A DNA stretch of 64,000 nt, taken from contig NZ_WHLY01000002.1 in NCBI RefSeq assembly GCF_009296315.1, positions 4,252,501-4,316,500 on the forward strand. Direction: 5' to 3'. Below are positions 25,928 through 36,616 of this stretch, piece by piece. The position numbers were made by a program, and so were the translations under genes. Positions within the stretch are counted from its first letter, which is position 1, and each line of letters starts with the position of its first letter. This stretch comes from Salmonirosea aquatica. Lineage in GTDB: Bacteria; Bacteroidota; Bacteroidia; Cytophagales; Spirosomataceae. The notes beneath the pieces are model-generated. The model ran no database searches. It was not told where the DNA came from and saw only the letters and a program-made list of their open reading frames with translations.

Positions 25928-26770
25928 CTAGGAGGCCATAGACACTGAATTGCTCCCCATAAGTCCATGCAGCCAGCTGGTGCCGGATCGGGTTTTATGT
26001 TCATGGCTGGCTTTAAGTAGGGTAGCTACGGTACTCAGGAGTTCGGCCTCACCCTTGTTCCAGGTACGGGGAGTGATGGTGTCTTCTACGCCCAGGTAGC
26101 GTTTCGAGCCATCGGATTCTGAGAGCGCCACCTCATACACCGAACGATAGGGACCCAGGTCGGGCATTTGACCGGAAGCTGTCACTTCATGCACAAACGG
26201 GGAGGCGCGGAAATTCTCGGAGATGGTGTCACGGATGTAAACCCGACTTACTTCTAGTACCTCCAGAATGATTTCCAGTACGTTTTCGGGAGTATTATTT
26301 GAAATATTTTGTAACTCATTGGCACATAGATTCGCAGCTTTATCGTAGAGTTTACGCTGGTTGCCCGTTTGCTTATCGAGTTGAGCGGCCATGGCATTTT
26401 CCCACCGGCGAATGGTATTTTCCACCAATCCCACCCAAGCCCTGGGCTGGTGGGTAGCGGGGGGCGGCTGTACCTCAAGGGTGGAAAAAGAGGGCGTATC
26501 GGTGGCGGTACCAGCAGGGCATCCATCACGAATTACCAGACAGGGCATGGTATTCCCAAGTACCTGTACCAGATCGGTAGGAGACCCATCGGGTAGACAG
26601 CAACAAGTAATCAGTGCATCGTACTTCGATTGGTTACAAGCTCTGAGTGCTTCTTTCTTATTTCCTACTTCTTTGATCTTATAAGCGTATCCCGCGCTAT
26701 ATAATGATTTAGAAAGTGACTCGCACCAGTCTGGGCGAAGGGATACCAGGAGGAGTTGAAGTGGTTTCAT
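25928..26770 (-). CDS. Pseudo-receiver protein with uncharacterised C-terminal domain
   Basis: Start at 26770 (MKPLQLLLVSLRPDW). About 280 residues. The first 75 follow a receiver fold, but the acidic pocket is missing and the phospho-Asp region is LITCCCLPDGSP, three consecutive Cys (56-58) where SDY/LDI is expected. The C-terminal half (about 125-280) has a helix TIRRWENAMAAQLDKQTGNQ and a GAF-like pattern VLEIILEVLEVSRVYIRDTI ... YEVALSESDGSKRYLGVEDT. It may be a signalling adaptor that senses redox state or metal, or a protein that binds another partner in place of phosphorylation. No known family name is given. Confidence 0.6.
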   Translation of the reverse strand: MKPLQLLLVSLRPDWCESLSKSLYSAGYAYKIKEVGNKKEALRACNQSKYDALITCCCLPDGSPTDLVQVLGNTMPCLVIRDGCPAGTATDTPSFSTLEVQPPPATHQPRAWVGLVENTIRRWENAMAAQLDKQTGNQRKLYDKAANLCANELQNISNNTPENVLEIILEVLEVSRVYIRDTISENFRASPFVHEVTASGQMPDLGPYRSVYEVALSESDGSKRYLGVEDTITPRTWNKGEAELLSTVATLLKASHEHKTRSGTSWLHGLMGSNSVSMAS

Positions 26771-27313
26771 GGAGAGGAAGTTTCGTTGAGGGAACACAAT
26801 AATGAACTACATCTGAACTCATAGATAGGTCCGTCAATTGAAGACTACCTATCCTTATTATCCTGTAACAAATATGATATAATTAACTACATATAATTTA
26901 AAAATGGATGCGAACTCCAGAGATTGTAGGCCGAGCGGTGGATTTCGGTCGGTGCAGGTGTGTGCTAGCTGGAACTTGGCTCCCGAATCTGCCGGAAAGC
27001 CGGTCATTGTCCCAATGGTCTTGAGCATCGAAATGTTATACGATGCTTGTCAACGGAGTCTTTTTGTAACGGATAGCCTAAAATTACAACTTAAAAAAAC
27101 AAGTTGTACAATCAGGCACCGATATATGAATAAAGTTGGGCAGGCTTCTAAAAGGTTTCATCCCCGGATTTGTCAGGTTCACCATAATTTCAGGGGCATG
27201 CCAATAAATCGATTTGCAATTTCAAAGCCGCAAACCGCAAAACCCGATGCCAGGCTTCCGATTGATCGGGTCCATCGGGTCGGTTGTTAGGAATACTTTT
27301 AACTAAACTCTCT
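26771..27313. other. Intergenic stretch with two inverted repeats, no supported gene
   Basis: About 540 bp, more AT-rich than its neighbours. An 8-bp stem-loop TACAACTT/AAGTTGTA lies at 27085-27092 and 27101-27108 around an A-rich loop, and a 7-bp pair GATAGGT/ACCTATC lies near 26823-26852. The open frame at 26904-27290 has no recognisable protein features. The segment probably holds the promoters of the two flanking divergent genes; I see no RNA gene. Confidence 0.5.
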
Positions 27314-28387
27314 ATGAAAACAGAAACCCCCTTACTTGCTCCTGATCTTCGTATGTTGACTGCCGTCCAGGCAAATGACCTCGCCACTGCCACCCAATTG
27401 ATCGCGCAAGGGGTCAATGTCAACCGGAGGGGCCCTACGGCCTATACCTTACTGATGGTATCCGCCGGCCTCGGCCTGGTACAGATGACCGAAAAACTAC
27501 TCGAAGCGGGGGCTGATATTTTTGCGGTGGATAGCTCGCTAGGCGCGTCGGTACTACACAAAGCAGCCCAAAGCGGCGTAGTGGAAGTTGCCCGGATACT
27601 GCTCGATCACGGCGCGTTCATCAATTACCAATCGGCTACGGTAGGACACACGCCCCTCATCGACGCCATCTGGTCCAAGAAACCGGCGATGGTCAAGTAC
27701 CTACTGGAGCGGGGCGCTGCTACTTCCATCAGGACTCACTATGGTGGTACTGCCTTTGACTTTATCGGCGACGATATACTGTGGACTGCCGGCTTTACCA
27801 ATCCCGAAAAGGAGGCCTGGGGAAAATCGATCCGCGAATATCTGGAAGAGTACCGCAGCAAGGAGGAGGAAGCCGTGGCATCACAAGCCCTGATGCAGGC
27901 GGTTGCCTCCAATGATCTGAAAAAAGTAAAAGAATTGATAGAATCGGGCGTGGACGTCAATCAAAAGTCTCCGGTGGTAGGCAGTGGAAACGACGGACAG
28001 ACTCCTCTGCTGGTGGCTTGCTTCAATGGCTTTACGGATATCGTAGAAGCGCTGATCCAGGCCGGAGCTAACCCCCGGATTGTTGACTATCTATTGAAAG
28101 CTACCCCGCTCCATAAGGCGGCCTACGCTGGCCACCCCGGCCCGCTGAAAGCTCTGCTGGAGCAGGGGCTCGTGGAAGTAGACGCCCAGGGACCTTACAA
28201 TGGCTACACGGCTCTCCACGATTCGGTCTGGCACGGGCATGGCGACTGCATGGAGGTACTACTGGAGGCAGGCGTACGCACCGACCTCAAAGGCCATGAT
28301 GGCAACACACCCGCCGAACTGGCCGCTTTTCTGGGCTATACCGATCTGGCCGAGGCAATTGCGAGCAAGGCAGTCCAAGTTTCATAA
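27314..28387 (+). CDS. Ankyrin-repeat protein
   Basis: 357 residues from ATG at 27314 (MKTETPLLAPDL); the earlier TTG adds ten residues without support. No signal peptide, so cytoplasmic. Two blocks of ankyrin repeats: about residues 10-145 (LLMVSAGLGLVQMTEKLLEA; GASVLHKAAQSGVVEVARIL; GHTPLIDAIWSKKPAMVKYL) and about 185-355 (QTPLLVACFNGFTDIVEALI; ATPLHKAAYAGHPGPLKALL), separated by a Glu/Lys-rich helix. Binds other proteins; partner unknown. The cupin gene follows by 37 bp, probably in one operon. Confidence 0.92.
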   Translation: MKTETPLLAPDLRMLTAVQANDLATATQLIAQGVNVNRRGPTAYTLLMVSAGLGLVQMTEKLLEAGADIFAVDSSLGASVLHKAAQSGVVEVARILLDHGAFINYQSATVGHTPLIDAIWSKKPAMVKYLLERGAATSIRTHYGGTAFDFIGDDILWTAGFTNPEKEAWGKSIREYLEEYRSKEEEAVASQALMQAVASNDLKKVKELIESGVDVNQKSPVVGSGNDGQTPLLVACFNGFTDIVEALIQAGANPRIVDYLLKATPLHKAAYAGHPGPLKALLEQGLVEVDAQGPYNGYTALHDSVWHGHGDCMEVLLEAGVRTDLKGHDGNTPAELAAFLGYTDLAEAIASKAVQVS

Positions 28388-28424
28388 AGCAATCTCTTTA
28401 TTCAATTTTTAAACAAAAATCGTT

Positions 28425-28949
28425 ATGCCAATTCAAGAATTCAGTTTTTTTACCGACGGACTCCAGCCGGGCCAGCGTGAACACCACGAGTACGTAACGC
28501 ACACAAACCTGGACGACGAAAAACTGTGGATTCCCTACGTGGATGGTGCCTGGTTCCAGGCGTGCAGTTTCAATGTAAGCACGGGCGGGTTCACGAATGT
28601 TCTGAAAATAGCACCCGGCGCCAAGCTCCCCGCACACTACCACATCAGCACGGTGTACGGATATACCCTGCGCGGCACCTGGCATTACCTTGAGCACGAC
28701 TGGGTGGCCAAGCCTGGTACCTTCATCTACGAGCCGGCGGGTGAGGCCCATACGCTGGTTGTACCCGAAGATGCTCCCGAACCAATGGTCACTTTTTTTG
28801 TCGTATCGGCTGGGCTTATCTACATCGACAACGTCGAAAACGGCAAAATGGTCGGTTATGACGATGGTTTCACCATGCTCGAGCTAGCCCGCAAACACTA
28901 TAGGAATGTTGGTTTGGATTTGAGTCTGATCGACGCTATGATCCGCTAG
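28425..28949 (+). CDS. Cupin-domain protein of the dihydroxyacetophenone dioxygenase type
   Basis: 174 residues. A single cupin barrel with metal-binding residues AHYHISTVYGYTLRGTWHYL and PGTFIYEPAGEAHTLVVPED; the family name comes from 2,4'-dihydroxyacetophenone dioxygenase-like proteins. Such enzymes are iron dioxygenases that cleave a C-C bond of aromatic ketones, but many family members have no known substrate. Expressed with the ankyrin gene upstream. Physiological role here not visible. Confidence 0.85.
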   Translation: MPIQEFSFFTDGLQPGQREHHEYVTHTNLDDEKLWIPYVDGAWFQACSFNVSTGGFTNVLKIAPGAKLPAHYHISTVYGYTLRGTWHYLEHDWVAKPGTFIYEPAGEAHTLVVPEDAPEPMVTFFVVSAGLIYIDNVENGKMVGYDDGFTMLELARKHYRNVGLDLSLIDAMIR

Positions 28950-29031
28950 GAACAAGGATTGGTCAATAACTATCCTTGTATCAGGTACTTTCTATACACG
29001 GAGGTCATCCCTCTCTACCCGAAGCCGAAGG

Positions 29032-29101
29032 CGAAAAATCAAAAACTGTACGTATACCTACATGAGGTAGGTATTGACTAGTAATTGTTTTTGATTTTTC
29101 G
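29032..29101. repeat. Nested inverted repeat
   Basis: Outer arms CGAAAAATCAAAAAC (29032-29046) and its exact complement (29087-29101), 15 bp; inside is a second perfect stem ATACCTAC (29054-29061) with GTAGGTAT (29067-29074) and loop ATGAG. It lies 83 bp after the cupin stop and could be a bidirectional terminator, a MITE-like remnant or a structured RNA. A-rich and T-rich arms favour the terminator reading. Confidence 0.6.
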
Positions 29102-29129
29102 TTCACGGTTTTCGCAACGCCACTTTATA

Positions 29130-29893
29130 ATGACGGTCCCCCAACCTACCCATCAGCCTGCAGTCTTCATGCCCATGCGAGCTAGCATGCGACCCATTTC
29201 GATCCAGAAACCCCGTACCCTTTCGCCCGATGAAACCGTGGTGGAGAAGGAGGGGGGCTACTGATTGGTATAATGGCTACCATGGATACTCTCCAAAGAC
29301 ACCCCATGGTGCGGGATTTTCCCGCCCTGGATATGGCGCTCCGGAGTGTGGCTACCCCCAACAACCAGCGGCTGAAAGACCTGCGTGCCATATTGGGACG
29401 GGAGACTGCCTTTCAGGGGCTGGCCGCGGCTCTGATGGTATTGGATGCCAGGCTGATTGTGCAAGGGCCCCGAGGGGAAAGGGAGATTTCTGCGGGCCAT
29501 TACATGAGCCCTGAGGGCCTGGGACTGGCTCCCGGAGAGGCTCCTGTAGGCTTCTATCTAGCCGAAGCGGGCCGGTACAGCAGCGGCTATCAGTCGGTCG
29601 GCTATCTGCGTTCCGGACAAGCCGTGTGCGGAGTAGCGGCCTGGGCGCGCAAATCAGACGATACGCTTGAGGAAGTAAGGATTGTGCTATCGGGCTGTAC
29701 GCCGGTACCTATCCCGCTGCATCGAGTCAGTGCGGCCCTGGCGGGGAAAGAATGTACCGTCCGGGGAATCGAAGAAGCTACGCTTCGGCTGGGTGAAGAG
29801 CGGCTCAGACTCTACAATCCCTCGCTGACTCTGGGCAGTCATCTTTTCAATCTGGCCAAGACTCTGATTCGACGCGCCGTTTTGACGCTTTGA
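29130..29893 (+). pseudogene. FAD-binding subunit of a molybdenum hydroxylase, truncated and frameshifted
   Basis: Resembles the CoxM/XdhB middle subunit of xanthine-dehydrogenase-type enzymes. Frame from ATG 29130 reads RPISIQKPRTLSPDETVVEK then breaks at the G6 run 29252-29257; one added G continues to LLIGIMATMDTLQRHPMVRD and the rest of the 206-residue downstream frame (RLKDLRAILGRETAFQGLAA; LIVQGPRGEREISAG; YQSVGYLRSGQAVCGVAAW). The first 60 or so residues of the family, with the FAD-phosphate loop AGGTDL, are missing, and no small or large subunit gene is nearby, so this is probably a remnant of a lost operon. Confidence 0.65.
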
Positions 29894-30023
29894 GCAAGCG
29901 GTTTCTAATGTCCGTTTATGACAGGTAGTAAGTTAATGTAGAGAGCAGTTGATAAGGTACCCCTGGCGTGCGACAATAAGTGAATAATCCTCCTGTATTT
30001 TAATATTAAATGAACCAAATGGT

Positions 30024-30599
30024 ATGAAACTGAAAGGTAAAAAAATCGGAGTTTTGTTTGAGGCGGATTATTTTGAGAATGAAATATTCTACTACAAATT
30101 CCGCTTTCCGGAGGAGGGAGCCGAACTGCACTTCCTGAGCCGCTTGTGGGGGCAGCCGAGCATTACCTTCCATGGGCATGAGTACCGCGCACCCATGGAG
30201 TGCCGCGAAAGTTTCGAGGGTATGTCCGATGAAGAACTGCGCAGCTACGATGCCATCATCGTACCCTCCGGCATGGTGTCGGATCGGCTCCGCTATACCG
30301 AAGACGTAGAGAAAATTCCTCCTGCGACAGAATTTTTGAAACGGGCTTTTGCCGAAAAGAAAATCTTGAAAGGCATCATTTGCCATGGCCTGTGGCTGGT
30401 GGCTCCCGCTACCGAACTGGTCAGGGGAAGGCCACTGGTGTGCCACAACAACCTGATCGGCGATGCCAAAGCGTACGGAGCCCTGTATACCAACCAAGAT
30501 GTAGTAGTCGATGGCGACTTGGTGACCGGGCGTTCGGGTGGTCATGCCCACCTGTTTGCCAGCAAAATCATCGAAATGTTATCGGAAGCCGATCGCTAG
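30024..30599 (+). CDS. DJ-1/PfpI-family protein
   Basis: 191 residues of the class I glutamine-amidotransferase-like fold. N-terminal KKIGVLFEADYFENEIFYYK with the conserved Glu, nucleophile elbow KGIICHGLWLVAPATELVRG (Cys120), and a C-terminal His-containing GRSGGHAHLFASKII. Members act as glyoxalase III, chaperone-like or protease-like proteins. The VOC gene follows after 9 bp and suggests a shared role in aldehyde or dicarbonyl handling. Confidence 0.9.
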   Translation: MKLKGKKIGVLFEADYFENEIFYYKFRFPEEGAELHFLSRLWGQPSITFHGHEYRAPMECRESFEGMSDEELRSYDAIIVPSGMVSDRLRYTEDVEKIPPATEFLKRAFAEKKILKGIICHGLWLVAPATELVRGRPLVCHNNLIGDAKAYGALYTNQDVVVDGDLVTGRSGGHAHLFASKIIEMLSEADR

Positions 30600-30608
30600 G
30601 CCGTACCC

Positions 30609-31031
30609 ATGAAGACGCCATTTTTCCACATCGCTCTCACTGTCAAAGATATGCCTACGTTCGAGGCATTCTATGCCCGGTACTTTGGTTTTCACCGGGC
30701 TCGGGTTATTGATCTAGGGGATGATGCTGAACTGGTTTTTCTGAAAAATGCCGACGATTTCTATCTGGAAGTATTTCCGCCCGAAGAACAGCGTCCTTAC
30801 CCCATGGCCGGTGCCGATGGCCCGCACTATCCGGGCCTGCGGCACATCGCCTTCCAGGTAGACGATGTGGATGCCAAACTGGCCGAGATGGGCGACGATG
30901 CACAGATCACGCTCGGTCCCTTGCGCTTCGAGGATTTTATTCCCGGCTGGAAGACGGTCTGGATCAAAGACCCCGAAGGCAATATTGTGGAAATATCACA
31001 AGGCTATAAGGATCAGCCCGAACTGGCCTGA
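30609..31031 (+). CDS. VOC/glyoxalase-superfamily protein
   Basis: 140 residues with two beta-alpha-beta-beta-beta units: FFHIALTVKDMPTFEAFYAR and GLRHIAFQVDDVDAKLAEMG, closing with VWIKDPEGNIVEISQGY. Metal ligands are the His of the first and second units and Glu near the end (NIVEIS). Likely a lyase, isomerase or dioxygenase on a small carbonyl compound. In an operon with the DJ-1 gene; the carbohydrate/stress block starts 75 bp later on the same strand. Confidence 0.9.
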   Translation: MKTPFFHIALTVKDMPTFEAFYARYFGFHRARVIDLGDDAELVFLKNADDFYLEVFPPEEQRPYPMAGADGPHYPGLRHIAFQVDDVDAKLAEMGDDAQITLGPLRFEDFIPGWKTVWIKDPEGNIVEISQGYKDQPELA

Positions 31032-31106
31032 TGCAGGCCGACACAGATATGTTAGTTTACCCGATGTTATGAAAAACTCATTTTCAACCCTTAATCAAAA
31101 CGCAGA

Positions 31107-32933
31107 ATGAAAATCGACTTCACCTTTTCGGATACCATCGCGGGTTACGTGACGGAGTATCAGCCTCAGGATAAATGGTTTACCCTTGAAACGTCGGATG
31201 GACGGTCATTCAAGATCAATATGACTCCCTCACTTTATGCCCGATTCACGCGTAATCTGACCGAATCGTACCAGGATGCTTCGGGCAAGATGGATGAACT
31301 CCTGTCCAGTAAAGGACAGCACGTGTTTGTGTACGGTACTTTCTATCCCGGCGAACAGGAAGAGGATAATGTATTCGAAGGCCAGTGGATGATATTCCCC
31401 GGCCACGAAGCGGGCCAGTATCGCCACGAGGAGCCAAACTGGTGGATCGAACAGATCCGGTCGCTGGGCACGAGCTATCTCAAATGGCAATTCGATTATC
31501 CCAAGGAGCGCATCAATTATAAAAACTACCGTACCATGCTGAATCTGGCGGGAACCAAGCATGGTGATTATCTGCAGGAAACCGACACGATTTCCCGCAT
31601 GGTCTATGGCCTGGCGTCGGCCTATATGCTCACGGGGCAAGATGAATTTCTGGAAGGGGCCGAATTGGGTACCGAGTACCTTCGCGACCACCTGCGGTTT
31701 TTCGACCAGGACGACGATCTGATTTACTGGTACCACGGACTGAAAGTGGAGGGCCAGAAGGAAACCAAACTGCTTACGTCCGAATTTGGCGATGACCTGG
31801 ACTCGATCCCGATGTACGAGCAGATTTATGCCCTCGCCGGACCGACTCAAACCTACCGCCTCACGGGTGACGCCCGCATCCGTTACGACATCGACAAGAC
31901 CCTCGACCTTTTTGAGAAATACTATAAGGATCATGACGGGGAAGGGTACTACTCGCACATCCATCCTATTTCCCTGAGTGCCAAAGAAGAGTCGCTGGCC
32001 CATAATATGGCTCGCAAAAATTGGAATTCCGTGGGGGACCACGCACCGGCCTACCTGATTAACCTGTACCTGGCAACGGGCGAAAAAGCCCACGCCGATT
32101 TTCTGGAATATACCTTCGACACGATCACCAAATATTTCCCCGATTACGAGAACAGTCCGTTTGTACAGGAAAAATTTTTCGACGATTGGAGCAAGGACCA
32201 AAGCTGGGGCTGGCAGCAGAACCGCGCCGTAGCGGGTCACAACCTAAAAATCGCCTGGAACCTCATGCGGATGCAGTCGCTGAAATTCAAGGATTCGTAT
32301 CAGGAGTTTGCCGAGAAAATCGCCGAGATCATGCCTGACGCGGGTTCTGACCGGCAACGTGGTGGCTGGTACGATGTAGTGGAGCGTGTAAATAAAACCA
32401 ATGGCCACCATCAGTTCGTATGGCACGACCGCAAGGCATGGTGGCAGCAGGAGCAGGCTATTCTGGCTTATATGATTCTGCACGGGATCGATGGTAAGGA
32501 GGAGTACCTGAAACACGCCCGTGAAGCGGCGGCTTTCTACAACGCCTTCTTCCTGGATACTGACGATGGCGGGGTTTATTTCAATGTCTTCGCCAACGGC
32601 ATGCCCTACCTGCTGGGAACGGAGCGCTTCAAGGGCAGTCACTCCATGAGTGCCTACCATAGCATGGAGCTCTGCTTCCTGTCGACGGTATATGTCAATC
32701 TGCTCATCACCAAGACCCCCACCTATTTTTATTTCAAGCCCTACCCCAACGCTTTTGAGAATGGCGTGCTGCGCGTATCGCCCGACATCCTGCCCGAGGG
32801 TAGCATCAGCATTACGGAATGTTACATAGACGACAAGCCCTATGACAACTATGATGCCGAAGGGCTGACGGTCACCCTGCCCGAAACCGAAGAACAGGTG
32901 CGTGTAAAGGTATTGCTTACCCCCAAAAAATAG
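31107..32933 (+). CDS. AGE-family (N-acylglucosamine 2-epimerase-like) protein with N-terminal extension
   Basis: 608 residues. Residues about 1-95 form a small beta domain (DFTFSDTIAGYVTEYQPQDK) not present in classical epimerases of about 400. Then follows an (alpha/alpha)6 barrel with characteristic His/Trp motifs: SRMVYGLASAYMLTGQDEFL, AHNMARKNWNSVGDHAPAYL, WGWQQNRAVAGHNLKIAWNL, and VWHDRKAWWQQEQAILAYM. The C-terminus adds a small beta domain (TYFYFKPYPNAF onward). Family enzymes epimerise N-acetylglucosamine, mannose or cellobiose at C2; the substrate here is unknown. Start of the partner-switching/carbohydrate block. Confidence 0.82.
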   Translation: MKIDFTFSDTIAGYVTEYQPQDKWFTLETSDGRSFKINMTPSLYARFTRNLTESYQDASGKMDELLSSKGQHVFVYGTFYPGEQEEDNVFEGQWMIFPGHEAGQYRHEEPNWWIEQIRSLGTSYLKWQFDYPKERINYKNYRTMLNLAGTKHGDYLQETDTISRMVYGLASAYMLTGQDEFLEGAELGTEYLRDHLRFFDQDDDLIYWYHGLKVEGQKETKLLTSEFGDDLDSIPMYEQIYALAGPTQTYRLTGDARIRYDIDKTLDLFEKYYKDHDGEGYYSHIHPISLSAKEESLAHNMARKNWNSVGDHAPAYLINLYLATGEKAHADFLEYTFDTITKYFPDYENSPFVQEKFFDDWSKDQSWGWQQNRAVAGHNLKIAWNLMRMQSLKFKDSYQEFAEKIAEIMPDAGSDRQRGGWYDVVERVNKTNGHHQFVWHDRKAWWQQEQAILAYMILHGIDGKEEYLKHAREAAAFYNAFFLDTDDGGVYFNVFANGMPYLLGTERFKGSHSMSAYHSMELCFLSTVYVNLLITKTPTYFYFKPYPNAFENGVLRVSPDILPEGSISITECYIDDKPYDNYDAEGLTVTLPETEEQVRVKVLLTPKK

Positions 32934-33003
32934 GAGTCTGAAAGGAGGTGAACAAGCAAGGCAAGACCTGCCCATACATCTCATAACTCATAATTCATAA
33001 CTC

Positions 33004-33335
33004 ATGAACGTTACCATCAAGACCATCAAGGACATCACGGTGATTGAAGCCGAAGGCGATATCGATAGCCGCACCGCCGGGGAGTTCGAGAAAAAGACTG
33101 TCGAGGCTACACAGGGTGAAGACAAGATCATGATTGATCTTACCAAAGTGGAGTTTCTGTCCAGCGCCGGGCTACGGGCTCTGCTCATGCTGTACCGGCA
33201 GGTAAAAGCCCGTAACGGCAAAATCGTCCTTGTGGGGGTTTCGGAGGAAATCCAGGACGTCATGGAAAATACGGGCTTCATCAGTTTCTTCATCCTGGCC
33301 GATCTTCCCGAAGACGGCGTAAAAGCACTTAGCTA

Positions 33336-33336
<1 letters not shown>
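33004..33336 (+). CDS. STAS-domain anti-anti-sigma factor (RsbV-like) 1
   Basis: 110 residues, a single STAS domain. DITVIEAEGDIDSRTAGEFE, then MIDLTKVEFLSSAGLRALLM; Ser54 in the FLSSAGLR loop is the expected phosphorylation site (aligned with the Ser of DSxGL). The stop TAA overlaps the ATG of the debranching gene by one base, so the two are coupled: a signalling switch protein locked to a carbohydrate enzyme. Would be phosphorylated by the RsbW-like kinase (36093) and dephosphorylated by the SpoIIE-type phosphatase (51041). Confidence 0.93.
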
Positions 33337-35474
<2,138 letters not shown>

Positions 35475-35625
35475 CTTTCAAGGGGCAGAGATTTTGGCAG
35501 GTCATTTGCTTGCTTCTTAGCAATCAGATAGGGTACCCCCAGCTTTTTGCTTTTTGTCTAAATCACCGACAAACCGAGTAGTCGCATTTTCAATCTTCAA
35601 CGTTCACTTTCAATTAATAAAAAAT

Positions 35626-35961
35626 ATGAGCTTTTCAATAAATTCCAATGTGTCGGAAGTAGTCGGAACCGGCAAAGTAGCCACGATCGAACTCACGGGT
35701 GAGCTCGATTCTCTCTCGGCCCGCTTGTTTCAAAAAGAAATCGAAAAAGTAGCCCTTGAATCGCCCAAAGATCTGGTGCTGGATATGGAGAATTTGAGCT
35801 TCATGGCTTCGGCAGGCCTGCGGGTGTTGATTTTCTCCAAACAGAAAATCGGCCCGTCGCTGAATATCTACATTGTGAAGCCGCAGGAGGCAATCGTAGA
35901 CACCCTCGATAAGACAGGCCTGCTGCACAGCGTCACAATCGTGGATAAGTACCCCAGTTAA
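35626..35961 (+). CDS. STAS-domain anti-anti-sigma factor (RsbV-like) 2
   Basis: 111 residues from ATG 35626 (MSFSINSNVSEVV), the earlier frame start being unsupported. STAS core VATIELTGELDSLSARLFQK and LVLDMENLSFMASAGLRVLI; Ser62 is the likely phosphorylation site. It differs clearly from STAS 1, so this is not a recent duplication, and two antagonists may feed one kinase with different inputs or outputs. Kinase gene follows by 131 bp. Confidence 0.93.
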   Translation: MSFSINSNVSEVVGTGKVATIELTGELDSLSARLFQKEIEKVALESPKDLVLDMENLSFMASAGLRVLIFSKQKIGPSLNIYIVKPQEAIVDTLDKTGLLHSVTIVDKYPS

Positions 35962-36092
35962 TTTGTTAATTTACAGGCCGATTGCTGCAAGGATGGTACC
36001 GGGCACGCGCTTCGGAATTCCTGCACGTTCAATTATCCATCTTCAGGCGGCCGCTACGGGGTGTTCCGCCTGATCAACTCTCCACCAAAAAA

Positions 36093-36509
36093 ATGGAGTC
36101 AAAAGTATTTCCCGGAACGGTCGAGTCTATTGATCTTATCCGGCAACATATTTCGGAACTTGCCCAGCAGGCGGGCCTCAGCAAGAAGGCGAGCTATAAC
36201 CTGAGGCTCGCCGCCGATGAAATCGCCACCAATATTGTGCTATATGGCTACGAAGAAGCCGGGCTGGAAGGTGAGATCGAGGTCTTGCATGCCTTTACAG
36301 ACGAAGGACTCGTCGTCGTGTTCGAAGATACCGCCGCCCCGTTCGACCCGTTGACCCGGGAACTCCCCGATGAAGAAGACCTGGCCCTGCCGCTGGAAGA
36401 AAGAAATATTGGCGGCCTGGGGATTTTTCTGACTGTAAAAGGCGTGGATGATTTTTCTTATGAGCGTGTCGCTGATCGAAACCGTAATATTTTCAAGATG
36501 AATAAATAA
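36093..36509 (+). CDS. RsbW/SpoIIAB-like serine kinase (anti-sigma or switch kinase)
   Basis: 138 residues from ATG 36093 (MESKVFPGTVESI); the frame extends upstream without support. A single GHKL ATPase domain: N box LRLAADEIATNIVLYGYEEA, G1 LVVVFEDTAAPFDP, G2 NIGGLGIFLTVKGVDDFSYE. This is the kinase of partner-switching systems that binds either a sigma factor or the STAS protein. No sigma factor gene is present in the block, so its target is unknown; the STAND NTPase or another protein could be the client. Confidence 0.92.
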   Translation: MESKVFPGTVESIDLIRQHISELAQQAGLSKKASYNLRLAADEIATNIVLYGYEEAGLEGEIEVLHAFTDEGLVVVFEDTAAPFDPLTRELPDEEDLALPLEERNIGGLGIFLTVKGVDDFSYERVADRNRNIFKMNK

Positions 36510-36616
36510 GCGATTGGGGAGAAGGGAGCGAGCAGGAATCATGGGCAAGGTGACAGAATGCAAAACCAGGTAGTAGTAAGCACCCATTCACTCGATCCAG
36601 TATTCAAAATCGAACC

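Noticed and set aside
26904-27290. 128-residue plus-strand frame in the gap before the ankyrin gene
   Set aside because: No recognisable domain or signal, odd composition, and it would fill a region with stem-loops and likely promoters.
31230-32240. 336-residue minus-strand frame
   Set aside because: Antisense to the AGE-family gene; no motifs and an open frame explained by codon bias.
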